Shown piece by piece: positions 42,495 through 51,243 of a stretch of 64,000 bases of DNA (position 1 is its first letter; each line of letters starts with the position of its first letter). The notes under the pieces are model-generated. The model saw only the letters and a list, made by a program, of their open reading frames with translations. It was not told the DNA's origin and ran no database searches. The position numbers and the translations under genes were made by a program. The DNA is from Terrabacter sp. 28 (lineage in GTDB: Bacteria > Actinomycetota > Actinomycetes > Actinomycetales > Dermatophilaceae). Location of the stretch: assembly GCA_000955875.1 (NCBI GenBank), contig JYOE01000024.1:62568-126567 (forward strand). The letters run 5' to 3'.

Positions 42495-44302
42495 GCATGC
42501 GTTCCCAGGTCCTCGTCGAGCACCACGGTGTCGCCACCGGCAAGGACATGTCGACGTGGCAGACCCTCAAGCGCGGCGTCGAGCTCTCGCCCGAGCTGCG
42601 CAAGGGCATCTGGGTCACCGTCGCCCTCGCCGTCCTCTCCACGCTCGGACGCGTGCTCGTCCCGTTCGTCGTGCAGCGCATCACCGACGAGGGGCTGCTC
42701 GCCTCGGGTGGTCCCGACACGGGTGTCGTCGCGCTCTACGTCGGCCTCGCGATGGTCGGCGTCGCCGTGACCGCGCTGTCGGCGTACTTCGTCAACGTGC
42801 GCCTCTTCCGCTCGTCCGAGAGCGGGCTGGCGACGCTGCGGCTCAAGGCGTTCCGGCACATCCACGACCTCGCGATGCTCACCCAGAACACCGAGCGCCG
42901 CGGCTCGCTCGTCTCGCGCGTCACCTCCGACGTCGACACGATCTCGATGTTCGTGCAGTTCGGCGGGCTCATGCTCATGATCAACCTCGCGCAGATCACG
43001 CTCGCGACGGTGCTCATGCTCGTCTACAGCCCGCTGCTCGGCCTCGTCGTGTGGCTGTGCTTCGTGCCGCTGTTCCTCATCATCCGCAAGTTCCAGGGCA
43101 TCGTCGGTCGCGCCTACACGCGGGTGCGCGAGCGCGTCGGCGACATGCTCGGCGCCATCTCCGAGGCCGTGGTCGGAGCGCAGGCGATCCGCGCCTACGG
43201 CGTCGAGGACCGCACGGCCGAGCGCATCGACGCCGCGGTCGAGGAGCACCGCAAGGCCGCCATCGGCGCCCAGGCCCGGTCGGTCGTCGCCTTCACCTCC
43301 GGGCAGCTCGTCTCGGGGCTCACCACGGCAGTCGTCCTCGTCGTCGGCACCGTGCTCGCCGTGCGTGGCAGCCTGACCCTCGGTGAGCTGCTCGCCTTCC
43401 TCTTCCTCGTCAACCTCTTCACGATGCCGGTGCAGCAGGCGACCGAGATCCTCAACGAGATGCAGAACGCCGTCGCCGGCTGGCGCCGGGTCATCGGCAT
43501 CATCGACACCCCGGCCGACGTCTCCGACCCCGGCGAGTCCGGCGTCGAGCTGCCGCGAGGGCCGATCACCGTGCGGTTCGACGGAGCCGGCTTCGCATAC
43601 CCGGGCGGCGAGCAGGTGCTCCACGACGTCGACCTCACCATCGCCCCCCGCAGCCGCGTGGCCATCGTCGGCGAGACCGGCTCGGGCAAGTCGACCCTCG
43701 CGAAGCTCCTGACGCGCCTCATGGACCCCACGAGCGGGCGGGTGCTCCTCGACGGCGTCGACCTGCGCACCGTGCGCTTCTCGTCGCTGCGCTCGCGCGT
43801 CGTCCTCGTGCCGCAGGAGGGCTTCCTCTTCGACGGCACCCTCCTCGACAACATCCGGTTCGGCCGGCCTGAGGCGAGCGAGGACGACGTGCGGCTCACC
43901 CTCACCGAGCTGGGGCTCGACGCCTGGGCCGCGACCTTGCCGCTGGGCCTCGCCACCGACGTCGGCCAGCGCGGCGAGTCGCTGTCGGCAGGGGAGCGGC
44001 AGCTCGTCGCGCTCGCCAGGGCCTACCTCGCCGACCCCGACCTTCTCGTCCTCGACGAGGCGACGTCGGCCGTCGACCCGAGCACCGAGGTGCGGCTCCA
44101 GCGCGCGCTCGACTCGCTGACGCGTGGGCGCACCTCGATCGCGATCGCCCACCGTCTCTCGACGGCCCAGGCCGCCGACGAGGTCATCGTCGTCGACGCG
44201 GGGCGCATCGTCGAACGCGGCCACCACACCGAGCTCGTCCGCCTCGGCGGCGTCTACTCCCGCCTCCACGCCTCGTGGGTCGCCCAGCAACAGGCCGTCT
44301 GA
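42491..44302 (+). CDS. ABC exporter half-transporter with canonical ATPase residues
   Basis: The 603-residue partner has six helices and a full ATPase set: GETGSGKSTL, LLVLDEATSAVD with catalytic Glu, and IAIAHRLST with switch His. Its signature motif reads LSAGERQLVALARA instead of LSGGQ. Since each ATP site combines Walker motifs from one subunit with the signature from the other, this altered signature pairs with the degenerate Walker motifs of the first subunit. Together they resemble TM287/288-type heterodimers with one working site. Confidence 0.9.
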   Translation: MSMRSQVLVEHHGVATGKDMSTWQTLKRGVELSPELRKGIWVTVALAVLSTLGRVLVPFVVQRITDEGLLASGGPDTGVVALYVGLAMVGVAVTALSAYFVNVRLFRSSESGLATLRLKAFRHIHDLAMLTQNTERRGSLVSRVTSDVDTISMFVQFGGLMLMINLAQITLATVLMLVYSPLLGLVVWLCFVPLFLIIRKFQGIVGRAYTRVRERVGDMLGAISEAVVGAQAIRAYGVEDRTAERIDAAVEEHRKAAIGAQARSVVAFTSGQLVSGLTTAVVLVVGTVLAVRGSLTLGELLAFLFLVNLFTMPVQQATEILNEMQNAVAGWRRVIGIIDTPADVSDPGESGVELPRGPITVRFDGAGFAYPGGEQVLHDVDLTIAPRSRVAIVGETGSGKSTLAKLLTRLMDPTSGRVLLDGVDLRTVRFSSLRSRVVLVPQEGFLFDGTLLDNIRFGRPEASEDDVRLTLTELGLDAWAATLPLGLATDVGQRGESLSAGERQLVALARAYLADPDLLVLDEATSAVDPSTEVRLQRALDSLTRGRTSIAIAHRLSTAQAADEVIVVDAGRIVERGHHTELVRLGGVYSRLHASWVAQQQAV

Positions 44303-44324
44303 CCCCACCGACCCGCGCCCTGGG

Positions 44325-44395
44325 CATCGAACGCAGCGTTCGATGTCGAAAACCGTGTTCCAACACCGCTTTCGAGACCGAACGCGGCGTTCGGT
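44325..44395 (+). repeat. Three nested palindromes before hisI
   Basis: The first is a perfect 21-base palindrome (CATCGAACGC A GCGTTCGATG, 44325-44345). The second (44346-44375) has arms of TCGAAA...GTGTT with 12 of 14 matches. The third is perfect (ACCGAACGC G GCGTTCGGT, 44377-44395). The first and third share CGAACGC-N-GCGTTCG, and the whole 71 bases form one imperfect palindrome. It lies between the ABC exporter stop and the hisI -10 box. It may be a terminator, an operator or a mobile repeat. Confidence 0.65.
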
Positions 44396-44406
44396 GCGCG
44401 CGACGG

Positions 44407-44412
44407 CACAAT
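44407..44412 (+). promoter_or_regulatory. -10 box (CACAAT) for hisI, leaderless
   Basis: CACAAT ends 6 bases before GTG 44419. The third palindrome covers the position of its -35 region. Confidence 0.45.
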
Positions 44413-44418
44413 GGCGGC

Positions 44419-44838
44419 GTGACCGACTCCCGCAACCCGACCGGCCCGGCGCTCGACCCGGCACTCGACCCGGCACTCGACCCCACGTCCCTCGACCCGA
44501 ACGTCGCCGCGCTGCTGAAGCGCGACCAGCGCGGGTTGGTGGCGGCCGTGGTGCAGCAGCACGACAGCGGCGAGGTGCTCATGGTCGGCTGGATGGACGA
44601 CGAGGCCCTGCGTCGCACCCTCACCGAGGGCAGGGTGACCTTCTGGTCACGCAGCCGCGAGGAGTACTGGCGCAAGGGCGACACGAGTGGTCACGTCCAG
44701 TGGGTCAAAGGGGTGCGCCTCGACTGCGACGGTGACGCCCTGCTCGTCAGCGTCGACCAGGTCGGGGCAGCCTGCCACACGGGCGACCGCACCTGCTTCG
44801 ACGCGCGCGTGCTGCCCGCCGTCGTCGGCGAGGCCTGA
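44419..44838 (+). CDS. hisI: Phosphoribosyl-AMP cyclohydrolase
   Basis: HisI opens the adenine ring, the third step of histidine synthesis. The protein has VGWMDDEALRRTLTEGRVTF, the conserved WSRSREEYWRKGDTSGHVQ and the zinc ligands in LDCDGDALL and ACHTGDRTCF. It has 139 residues from GTG 44419. The N-terminus contains a triple ALDP repeat from a 12-base tandem repeat, an extension not needed for catalysis. HisE is a separate gene. Confidence 0.94.
   Translation: MTDSRNPTGPALDPALDPALDPTSLDPNVAALLKRDQRGLVAAVVQQHDSGEVLMVGWMDDEALRRTLTEGRVTFWSRSREEYWRKGDTSGHVQWVKGVRLDCDGDALLVSVDQVGAACHTGDRTCFDARVLPAVVGEA
44449..44484 (+). repeat. 12-base tandem repeat (three units) in hisI
   Basis: Three near-identical GC(G/A)CTCGACCC(G/C) units encode ALDP-ALDP-ALDP. 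They lie in the variable N-terminal tail, so unit number could change without breaking the enzyme. Confidence 0.7.
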
Positions 44839-44859
44839 GCACAAGCGCCTTCGGCGGCC

Positions 44860-45597
44860 TCAGGCCGGCACCACCGATCGCACCACCTCGACGGCCGCCT
44901 TCCAGGCCGGGCCGAGCATCTCGACCCCGCCCACCTCCGCGACGGCGAGGTAGATGGCGATGAAGGTCAGCGCTGGCCCGACGACGAACCGCTCGGTGAA
45001 GTGGTTCGTGCTCAGGGCCGCGTAGTTGAACCGGTGCCTCCAGAACGGCCAGAACAGCGGGCAGCCCTGCACGGTGGCCATGTCGCCGAGCAGGTGCACC
45101 GCGGTGCCGATGCCGACCGCCCACGGGATGACATCCGGCGAGAACGAGTCGAAGAGGGCGCCGCGCGTCAGCGCAGCGCCGACGAGCAGGCAGGCCGCGG
45201 TGTGGAGCACGGGCACCTTGACGAGCGACACGTGCACAGCGGCCGAGGCGATCGCGAAGAGGAACGCGAGGTAGAGGCCGAGGGCGAGACCGCCCGCGTT
45301 CGTGGCGAGGACGCCGAGCCCGGTGAACATCGCGAGCCCGAGCAGCGAGTGGGTCCCGTTGCGGTGCCCGCCCAGGCAGAACCCGACGACTGTCGCGAGC
45401 ACCGTCGTCACCGGCCCCAGCGAGCGGGCGATGGTGCCGGACGGGTGGTCGAGGTCGGGAAGCATGGCCGAGCCGGCCCCCACGACGGCGGCAACGGGAA
45501 CCGCCCAGCCGTCCACGGCCACCCCGTGCTGTCGCAGCAGCGGCACGACGGCGAGCACCGCCACGGCCCCCGAGGTCGCGTGCGTGCGGCCGATCAC
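44860..45597 (-). CDS. YdjM-like membrane-bound metal-dependent hydrolase
   Basis: The protein starts MIGRTHATSGAVAVLAVVPL, the usual N-terminus of YdjM/DUF457 proteins, with the metal-binding pattern MLPDLDHPSGT at about residue 45 and GHRNGTHSLLG at about residue 75. About five membrane segments follow, with HLLGDMATVQGCPLFWPF near residue 165. The family is linked to membrane hydrolysis, but the substrate is uncertain. The start at GTG 45597 is chosen for the N-terminal match; GTG 45606 is also possible. It points toward hisI and divergent from trpE. Confidence 0.83.
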   Translation of the reverse strand: MIGRTHATSGAVAVLAVVPLLRQHGVAVDGWAVPVAAVVGAGSAMLPDLDHPSGTIARSLGPVTTVLATVVGFCLGGHRNGTHSLLGLAMFTGLGVLATNAGGLALGLYLAFLFAIASAAVHVSLVKVPVLHTAACLLVGAALTRGALFDSFSPDVIPWAVGIGTAVHLLGDMATVQGCPLFWPFWRHRFNYAALSTNHFTERFVVGPALTFIAIYLAVAEVGGVEMLGPAWKAAVEVVRSVVPA

Positions 45598-45858
45598 CGG
45601 GCGCACCGGGGGAGCGATGGGCGCCTGGGGCGCCGGCTCAGCGGGGACACTGCTGTCTCCTTCGTGTCCGGTCGGTGCCGTTGCGGCTCGAACCCTGGGC
45701 GCAACCGTGGAATCGCCTGTGCCGCAACGACTTGCCGGTGCCGACTCTCCCTGCGCAGATGTCGGCGTGAGGCTATCGCGACGGATTCGAAGACGCGCGC
45801 CGGGGTCGTCGCCCCTCTCGCCTGGCGGAGCCCGCGCGGCCCGGTCTGCCCGGTGGGC

Positions 45859-45864
45859 CAGAAT
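45859..45864 (+). promoter_or_regulatory. -10 box (CAGAAT) for trpE, leaderless
   Basis: CAGAAT ends 6 bases before GTG 45871. A leaderless transcript leaves no room for a trp leader peptide or attenuator of the usual kind. Confidence 0.5.
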
Positions 45865-45870
45865 GGCTGC

Positions 45871-47448
45871 GTGCCCGACACGACGACCCCGCCCGCTCCG
45901 ACGCCGCACGCCGACCTCGCCTGGGGTCGCACGTGGCCGAGCCTCGAGGTCTTCACCGAGCTCGCCCTCGAGCACCGTCGCGTCATCCCGGTCGTACGCC
46001 GGGTGCTCGCCGACGCCGAGACGCCCGTGGGCGTCTACCGCAAGCTCGCGAAGGACGCGCCGGGCACCTTCCTGCTCGAGTCCGCCGAGCACGGCGGCGT
46101 CTGGTCGCGCTACTCCATCGTGGGCGCGCGCAGCGCCGCCACCCTCACCGAGCTCGACGGCCGGGCGCACTGGATCGGCGAACCGCCGGTCGGCCTGCCC
46201 GTCGACGGTGACCCGACCGCCGCGGTCCGCGACACGGTCGCGGCCCTGGCCACGCCGCGTACGCCAGGGCTGCCTCCGCTGACGGGCGGGCTCGTCGGCG
46301 CCATCACCTACGACGCCGTGCGCCACTGGGAGAAGGTGCCCGACGACGGCCGGGACGACCTCGGGCTGCCCGAGGTCGCCATGATGCTCGCCACCGACCT
46401 CGCCGTCTTCGACCACAGCGACGGGTCGTTGCTGCTCGTCGCGAACGCCGTCAACCACGACGCGACCGACGAACGCATCGAGGAGGCGTGGGCCGACGCC
46501 GTGGCCCGGCTCGACCGCATGACGGACGAGCTCGCGGCACCGGCCGCCAGCACGGTCGCGACCATCGAGCCGCTTAGCAGCGAGCCCACGAGCAGTCACA
46601 CCCAGACCGAGTTCGAGGAGATGGTCGAGGAGGCGAAGGAGGCGATCCGTGCGGGCGAGGCCTTCCAGATCGTCGTCTCGCAACGCTTCAGCGTGCCGTG
46701 CCGGGCCGACTCGCTCGACGTCTACCGGGCCCTGCGCGTCAGCAACCCGAGCCCCTACATGTACCTCCTGCGTCTGCCCCACCCGGACGGCTCGTCCTAC
46801 GACATCGTGGGCTCGAGCCCCGAGGCCCTCATCAAGGTCACCGGCCGGCAGGCGATCACCCACCCCATCGCCGGCTCGCGGCCCCGTGGCAAGAGCCCCG
46901 ACCACGACGCGCACCTCGCCGAGGAGCTGCTGGGCGACGCCAAGGAGCGCGCCGAGCACCTGATGCTCGTCGACCTGGCCCGCAACGACCTGCAGCGCAT
47001 CTGCCGGGCCGGCACGGTCGACACGGTCGACTTCATGTCGATCCGCCGCTACAGCCACATCATGCACATCGAGTCGACGGTGGTCGGCGACCTGCGCGAC
47101 GACCAGAGCGCCTACGACGCGCTCGTCGCCACCTTCCCGGCGGGCACGCTGAGCGGCGCGCCGAAGCCGCGGGCGATGGCGCTCATCGACGCGTACGAGG
47201 GACTGCGTCGCGGGCTCTACGGCGGCGTCGTCGGCTACCTCGACTTCTCCGGTGACCTCGACATGGCCATCGCCATCCGCACCGCCCTCATCAAGGACGG
47301 CCGGGCGCACGTCCAGGCGGGGGCGGGGATCGTCGCCGACTCCGTGCCGCACCTCGAGTACGAGGAGACCGTCAACAAGGCGGCCGCCGCGCTGCGGGCC
47401 GTTGCCGCGGCCGGGGGGCTGCGACCGCTGGGGAACCACCGCGCATGA
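45871..47448 (+). CDS. trpE: Anthranilate synthase component I
   Basis: TrpE converts chorismate to anthranilate with ammonia from TrpG. FLLESAEHGGVWSRYSIVG contains the LLES motif for tryptophan feedback. The chorismate-binding domain shows PYMYLLRLPHPDGSSYDIVG, PIAGSRPRGKSPDHDAHLAE, LVDLARNDLQRICRAGTVD and GTLSGAPKPRAMALIDAYE. It has 525 residues from GTG 45871. TrpG is not in this window. Its stop overlaps the next gene by four bases. Confidence 0.96.
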   Translation: MPDTTTPPAPTPHADLAWGRTWPSLEVFTELALEHRRVIPVVRRVLADAETPVGVYRKLAKDAPGTFLLESAEHGGVWSRYSIVGARSAATLTELDGRAHWIGEPPVGLPVDGDPTAAVRDTVAALATPRTPGLPPLTGGLVGAITYDAVRHWEKVPDDGRDDLGLPEVAMMLATDLAVFDHSDGSLLLVANAVNHDATDERIEEAWADAVARLDRMTDELAAPAASTVATIEPLSSEPTSSHTQTEFEEMVEEAKEAIRAGEAFQIVVSQRFSVPCRADSLDVYRALRVSNPSPYMYLLRLPHPDGSSYDIVGSSPEALIKVTGRQAITHPIAGSRPRGKSPDHDAHLAEELLGDAKERAEHLMLVDLARNDLQRICRAGTVDTVDFMSIRRYSHIMHIESTVVGDLRDDQSAYDALVATFPAGTLSGAPKPRAMALIDAYEGLRRGLYGGVVGYLDFSGDLDMAIAIRTALIKDGRAHVQAGAGIVADSVPHLEYEETVNKAAAALRAVAAAGGLRPLGNHRA

Positions 47449-48038
47449 CCTTCCTCACCCTGGACAAGAAGCGAGCCGCGCTCGTCGTGCTCCTCCCCGC
47501 GGCACTCCTGCTCGGCCTCACGACGCGCACGTGGGCAACCGGCGAGTCCCGCGACGTGCTCAGCCGCGCGGTCACCGAGGTGACCGGAGGGGCAGCCGCC
47601 CCGGGCATCGTCGGCCTGTGCGCCGTCTGCGTCGTCGCGCTGCTCGGTCTCATGACGGGCGGACGCGTGATCCGGGCGGTCTCCGCAGGCGTGCTGGTGC
47701 TCTCGGCCGTGGGCGCCGCCCTGATGACGCTGTTCGTCGCGCTGCGGCCCGTCACGACGGTGGCCGACGCCGTGGCGCGCGAGCTGGCCCGCACGACGGC
47801 CCCCGCGGCAACGGGCACGAGCACCGTGTGGGCCTGGCTCGCGGTTGTCGTCGCCGCCCTCCTGGCGGTGGGCGCCGCGCTCGCGACCACCGCGAGCCGC
47901 AGCTGGGCCGGTCTGTCCGGCCGCTACGAGCGCGGTGCCAAGCCGGCGAGCGGCCCTCGCGGCGAGGTGCGCACGACCTGGGACGAGCTGAGCGAGGGTC
48001 ACGACCCGACCCTGCGCGACGCCCCTGACGAGACCTGA
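47445..48038 (+). CDS. Trp biosynthesis-associated membrane protein
   Basis: The 197-residue protein has about four membrane segments (about 10-28, 50-70, 78-100, 125-150) and a hydrophilic C-terminus. Such a membrane protein between trpE and trpC is a known actinobacterial family (TIGR02234). Its role is unknown; association with tryptophan enzymes or transport is possible. It overlaps trpE, so it is expressed with it. Confidence 0.85.
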   Translation: MTFLTLDKKRAALVVLLPAALLLGLTTRTWATGESRDVLSRAVTEVTGGAAAPGIVGLCAVCVVALLGLMTGGRVIRAVSAGVLVLSAVGAALMTLFVALRPVTTVADAVARELARTTAPAATGTSTVWAWLAVVVAALLAVGAALATTASRSWAGLSGRYERGAKPASGPRGEVRTTWDELSEGHDPTLRDAPDET

Positions 48039-48096
48039 CAGAATGAGCACCGTCGGCCCGCACGGGCGTGGAGCCGACCGGACGAGAGAGGACGCC

Positions 48097-48366
48097 ATGG
48101 AAGAGCAGCACGAGGACCACGGTCACAGCACCGCCGCCTGGACGGGGGTCGGGGTCATCCTGCTCGGCACGGCGATCGCGTCGGTCGCGGTCGTCATCCC
48201 CAGCCTCGTCCTCGGCATCATCGGTGCGGTCGTCATCGTGGCCGGCATCATCGCCGGAAAGGTCCTGTCGATGGCCGGCTACGGCGCGGGCAAGCACCAC
48301 GCGCAGGCTGGGTCGATCGTCGACGCCCCTGACGAGGCCGGCGCCGGGACCCTCGGCAAGAGCTGA
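48097..48366 (+). CDS. HGxxPAAW-family small membrane protein
   Basis: The 89-residue protein contains HGHSTAAWTGV followed by two membrane segments (VILLGTAIASVAVVIPSLVL and GIIGAVVIVAGIIAG). The HGxxPAAW signature family is common in actinobacteria beside trp genes and has no known function. ATG 48097 follows GAGAGG. An upstream CAGAAT box at 48039-48044 could start a separate transcript. Confidence 0.85.
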   Translation: MEEQHEDHGHSTAAWTGVGVILLGTAIASVAVVIPSLVLGIIGAVVIVAGIIAGKVLSMAGYGAGKHHAQAGSIVDAPDEAGAGTLGKS

Positions 48367-48371
48367 GCGCA

Positions 48372-49187
48372 GTGCCGACCGTTCTCGACGAGATCATCAG
48401 CGGCGTCCGCGAGGATCTCGGGCGACGCCGCGCCGCCCTGCCGCTCGGCGAGCTCGAGGCTCGCCTCGCCTCGGTGGGCCCTGCCGTCGACCCGATGCCG
48501 GGCATCCGGTCGGCCGAGGGGGTCGCGGTCATCGCCGAGGTCAAGCGGTCGAGCCCCAGCAAGGGGGCCCTGGCCGACATCCCCGAGCCGGGCCGCCTCG
48601 CCGCGGCGTATGCCGCCGGCGGAGCGAGTGCCATCAGCGTGCTCACCGAGGAGCGCCGGTTCTCGGGCAGCCTCGCCGACCTCGACGAGGTGCGGGCGGC
48701 AGTGCGAACGCCCCTGCTGCGCAAGGACTTCATGGTCGACCCCTACCAGGTCACCGAGGCCCGCGTGCACGGCGCAGACCTGGTGCTGCTGATCGTCGCC
48801 GGTCTCGACGACGTGCTGATGCGCGACCTGCACCAGCAGGCGGGCGAGCTGGGCATGACCGCGCTCGTCGAGGTGCACGACGCCGCAGAGCTGGACCGCG
48901 CGCTCGAGCTGGACCCCGTGCTCGTCGGCGTCAACGCCCGCAACCTCAAGACCCTCGAGGTCGACCCCCGCACCGTCACCGACCTGCTGCCGCGCGTTCC
49001 CAACGGTGTCGTCGGCGTCGCCGAGAGCGGTGTCACCGGTCCCGACGACGTCGTGACCTACGTGCGCGCCGGCGCCGGCGCCGTGCTCGTGGGCGAGGCC
49101 CTCGTGCGCGACGGCGCACCCGAGCACGCCGTGCGTGCGTTCATCGAGGCAGCGGCCGCCGCGCGCGCCGGTGCCGACCAGGAGTGA
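48372..49187 (+). CDS. trpC: Indole-3-glycerol phosphate synthase
   Basis: TrpC closes the indole ring. The TIM barrel has VIAEVKRSSPSKGALADI, SVLTEERRFSGSLADLDEV, PLLRKDFMVDPYQVTEARVH and VGVNARNLKTLEVDPRT with VAESGVTG. It has 271 residues from GTG 48372. It starts five bases after the HGxxPAAW stop and is followed two bases later by trpB. No fused TrpF domain is present; in many actinobacteria PriA/HisA supplies that step. Confidence 0.96.
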   Translation: MPTVLDEIISGVREDLGRRRAALPLGELEARLASVGPAVDPMPGIRSAEGVAVIAEVKRSSPSKGALADIPEPGRLAAAYAAGGASAISVLTEERRFSGSLADLDEVRAAVRTPLLRKDFMVDPYQVTEARVHGADLVLLIVAGLDDVLMRDLHQQAGELGMTALVEVHDAAELDRALELDPVLVGVNARNLKTLEVDPRTVTDLLPRVPNGVVGVAESGVTGPDDVVTYVRAGAGAVLVGEALVRDGAPEHAVRAFIEAAAAARAGADQE

Positions 49188-49189
49188 GC

Positions 49190-50446
49190 ATGACCACGTC
49201 CCAGGCTCCGGCACACGGCCGGTTCGGCGACTTCGGCGGGCGCTACGTCCCCGAGGCCCTCATCCCCGCCCTCGAGCAGCTCGAGGAGGTGTGGCGCAAG
49301 GCGGTCGTCGACCCCGAGTTCGTCGGTGAGCTCGAGCGCCTGCAGCGCACCTACACGGGTCGGCCCAGCATCATCACCGAGGTGCCGCGGTTCGCCGAGC
49401 ACTGCGGCGGGGCGCGCGTCATCCTCAAGCGCGAGGACCTCAACCACACCGGCTCGCACAAGATCAACAACGTGCTCGGGCAGGCCCTGCTCACCAAGCG
49501 CATGGGCAAGCGGCGCGTGATCGCCGAGACCGGCGCGGGCCAGCACGGCGTGGCCACCGCCACCGCGGCGGCGCTGCTCGGTCTCGAGTGCGTCGTCTAC
49601 ATGGGCCGCAAGGACACCGAGCGCCAGGCGCTCAACGTCGCCCGGATGCGCCTGCTTGGCGCCACCGTCGTGCCCGTCGACAACGGCAGCAAGACCCTCA
49701 AGGACGCCGTCAACGAGGCCTTCCGCGACTGGGTCGCCAACGTCTCGACCACGCACTACGTCCTCGGCACGGTCACCGGCCCGCACCCGTTCCCCGAGAT
49801 GGTCCGCGACTTCCACCGCGTCATCGGGGTCGAGGCGCGTCAGCAGGTGCTCGACCTCGTCGGCCGGCTGCCCGATGCCGTGCTGGCCTGCGTCGGCGGC
49901 GGCTCCAACGCCATCGGCATCTTCCACCGCTTCATCGACGACCCCTCGGTGCGGCTCATCGGCTTCGAGGCCGGCGGCGAGGGCGTCGCCACCGGCAAGC
50001 ACGCCGCGCGCTTCTCCGCCGGGATCCCCGGCGTGCTCCACGGCGCCTTCACCTACGTCATGCAGGACGAGGACGGCCAGACGGTCGAGTCGCACAGCGT
50101 GTCGGCGGGTCTCGACTACCCGAGCGTCGGTCCCGAGCATGCCCACCTGCTCGACTCGGGCCGGGCCGAGTACCGGCCCGTGTCCGACGACGAGGCGATG
50201 GAGGCCTTCTCGCTGTTGTCGCGCACCGAGGGCATCCTCCCCGCGATCGAGAGCGCGCACGCCCTCGCGGGCGCCATGAAGGTCGGGCGCGAGCTCGGTC
50301 CCGACGCCGTGCTGCTCGTCAACCTCTCGGGGCGTGGCGACAAGGACGTCCACACGGCCGCCGAGTGGTTCGGCCTCATCGCCGACGACGGCACACCGCG
50401 CCTGCCCGACGACGCCGGCGCCAAGGGCAAGGGGGAGCAGCAGTGA
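49190..50446 (+). CDS. trpB: Tryptophan synthase, beta chain
   Basis: TrpB joins indole and serine using pyridoxal phosphate. The protein opens with GRFGDFGGRYVPEALIPAL. The PLP lysine lies in KREDLNHTGSHKINNVLGQA, and the phosphate loop is VGGGSNAIGIF. AETGAGQHGVATATAAALLG, also conserved, is present. It has 418 residues. The stop overlaps trpA (GTGA), as expected for the alpha2beta2 complex. Confidence 0.97.
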   Translation: MTTSQAPAHGRFGDFGGRYVPEALIPALEQLEEVWRKAVVDPEFVGELERLQRTYTGRPSIITEVPRFAEHCGGARVILKREDLNHTGSHKINNVLGQALLTKRMGKRRVIAETGAGQHGVATATAAALLGLECVVYMGRKDTERQALNVARMRLLGATVVPVDNGSKTLKDAVNEAFRDWVANVSTTHYVLGTVTGPHPFPEMVRDFHRVIGVEARQQVLDLVGRLPDAVLACVGGGSNAIGIFHRFIDDPSVRLIGFEAGGEGVATGKHAARFSAGIPGVLHGAFTYVMQDEDGQTVESHSVSAGLDYPSVGPEHAHLLDSGRAEYRPVSDDEAMEAFSLLSRTEGILPAIESAHALAGAMKVGRELGPDAVLLVNLSGRGDKDVHTAAEWFGLIADDGTPRLPDDAGAKGKGEQQ

Positions 50447-51243
50447 GCGTCGCCACCATCATCGAGAAGTGCCGCGCCGACGACCGCCCGGCCCTGGTCG
50501 GCTACCTCCCGGTCGGCTTTCCCTCGGTCGAGGGGTCCATCGCCGCCATGCGGGTCCTCGTCGAGTCCGGCGTCGACATCGTCGAGATCGGCGTGCCCTA
50601 CAGCGACCCGGTCATGGACGGTCCCGTCATCCAGGACGCCGCCGTGCGGGCCCTGGCCGCCGGCGTGCACCTCACCGACATCTTCACCGCGGCCCGCGAG
50701 GTCTCGGCCGCCGGCGCCGGTGCGCTCGTCATGACGTACTGGAACCCGGTCCTGCGCTACGGGGTCGAGCGCTTCGCTGCCGACCTCGCCGCCGCCGGGG
50801 GAGCCGGGCTCATCACGCCCGACCTCATCCCCGACGAGGCCGGCGCGTGGATCGCCGCTGCGGACGCCCACGACCTCGACAAGGTCTTCCTCGTGGCACC
50901 CAGCTCGACGCCCGAGCGGCTCGCCGCGGTGACCGCCCAGTGCCGTGGGTTCGTCTACGCGACGGCCGTCATGGGGGTCACCGGAGCGCGGGCCAGCGTG
51001 GGAGAGGCCGCCGACGCGCTCGTGTCGCGCACCCGCGAGCACACCGACCTGCCCGTCTGCGTCGGGCTCGGTGTCTCGACCGGCGACCAGGCGGCCGAGG
51101 TCGGGCGCTTCGCCGACGGCGTCATCGTCGGCTCGGCGCTCGTGCGCTGCCTCACGGAGGCCGACTCCGACGAGCAGGGGCTCGAAGCCCTCGGCGCCCT
51201 GGCCCGCGAGCTCGCCGACGGCGTGCGGCGGGCTCGCACATGA
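50443..51243 (+). CDS. trpA: Tryptophan synthase, alpha chain
   Basis: TrpA cleaves indole-glycerol phosphate and passes indole to TrpB. The protein has VGYLPVGFPSVEGSIAAM and the catalytic Asp and neighbours in EIGVPYSDPVMDGPVIQDA, then GLITPDLIPDEAG and PVCVGLGVSTGDQAAEVGR. It has 266 residues. GTG 50443 overlaps trpB and the stop overlaps lgt (ATGA). Confidence 0.97.
   Translation: MSVATIIEKCRADDRPALVGYLPVGFPSVEGSIAAMRVLVESGVDIVEIGVPYSDPVMDGPVIQDAAVRALAAGVHLTDIFTAAREVSAAGAGALVMTYWNPVLRYGVERFAADLAAAGGAGLITPDLIPDEAGAWIAAADAHDLDKVFLVAPSSTPERLAAVTAQCRGFVYATAVMGVTGARASVGEAADALVSRTREHTDLPVCVGLGVSTGDQAAEVGRFADGVIVGSALVRCLTEADSDEQGLEALGALARELADGVRRART

Noticed and set aside
45607..45870. Possible trp leader peptide and attenuator
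   Set aside because: No short frame with tandem Trp codons or alternative hairpins is found, and trpE looks leaderless.
44860..47439. An 859-codon open frame on the minus strand across trpE
   Set aside because: Only the part to about 45606 resembles a protein family (YdjM-like). The rest mirrors trpE codons and is an effect of GC-rich codon bias.
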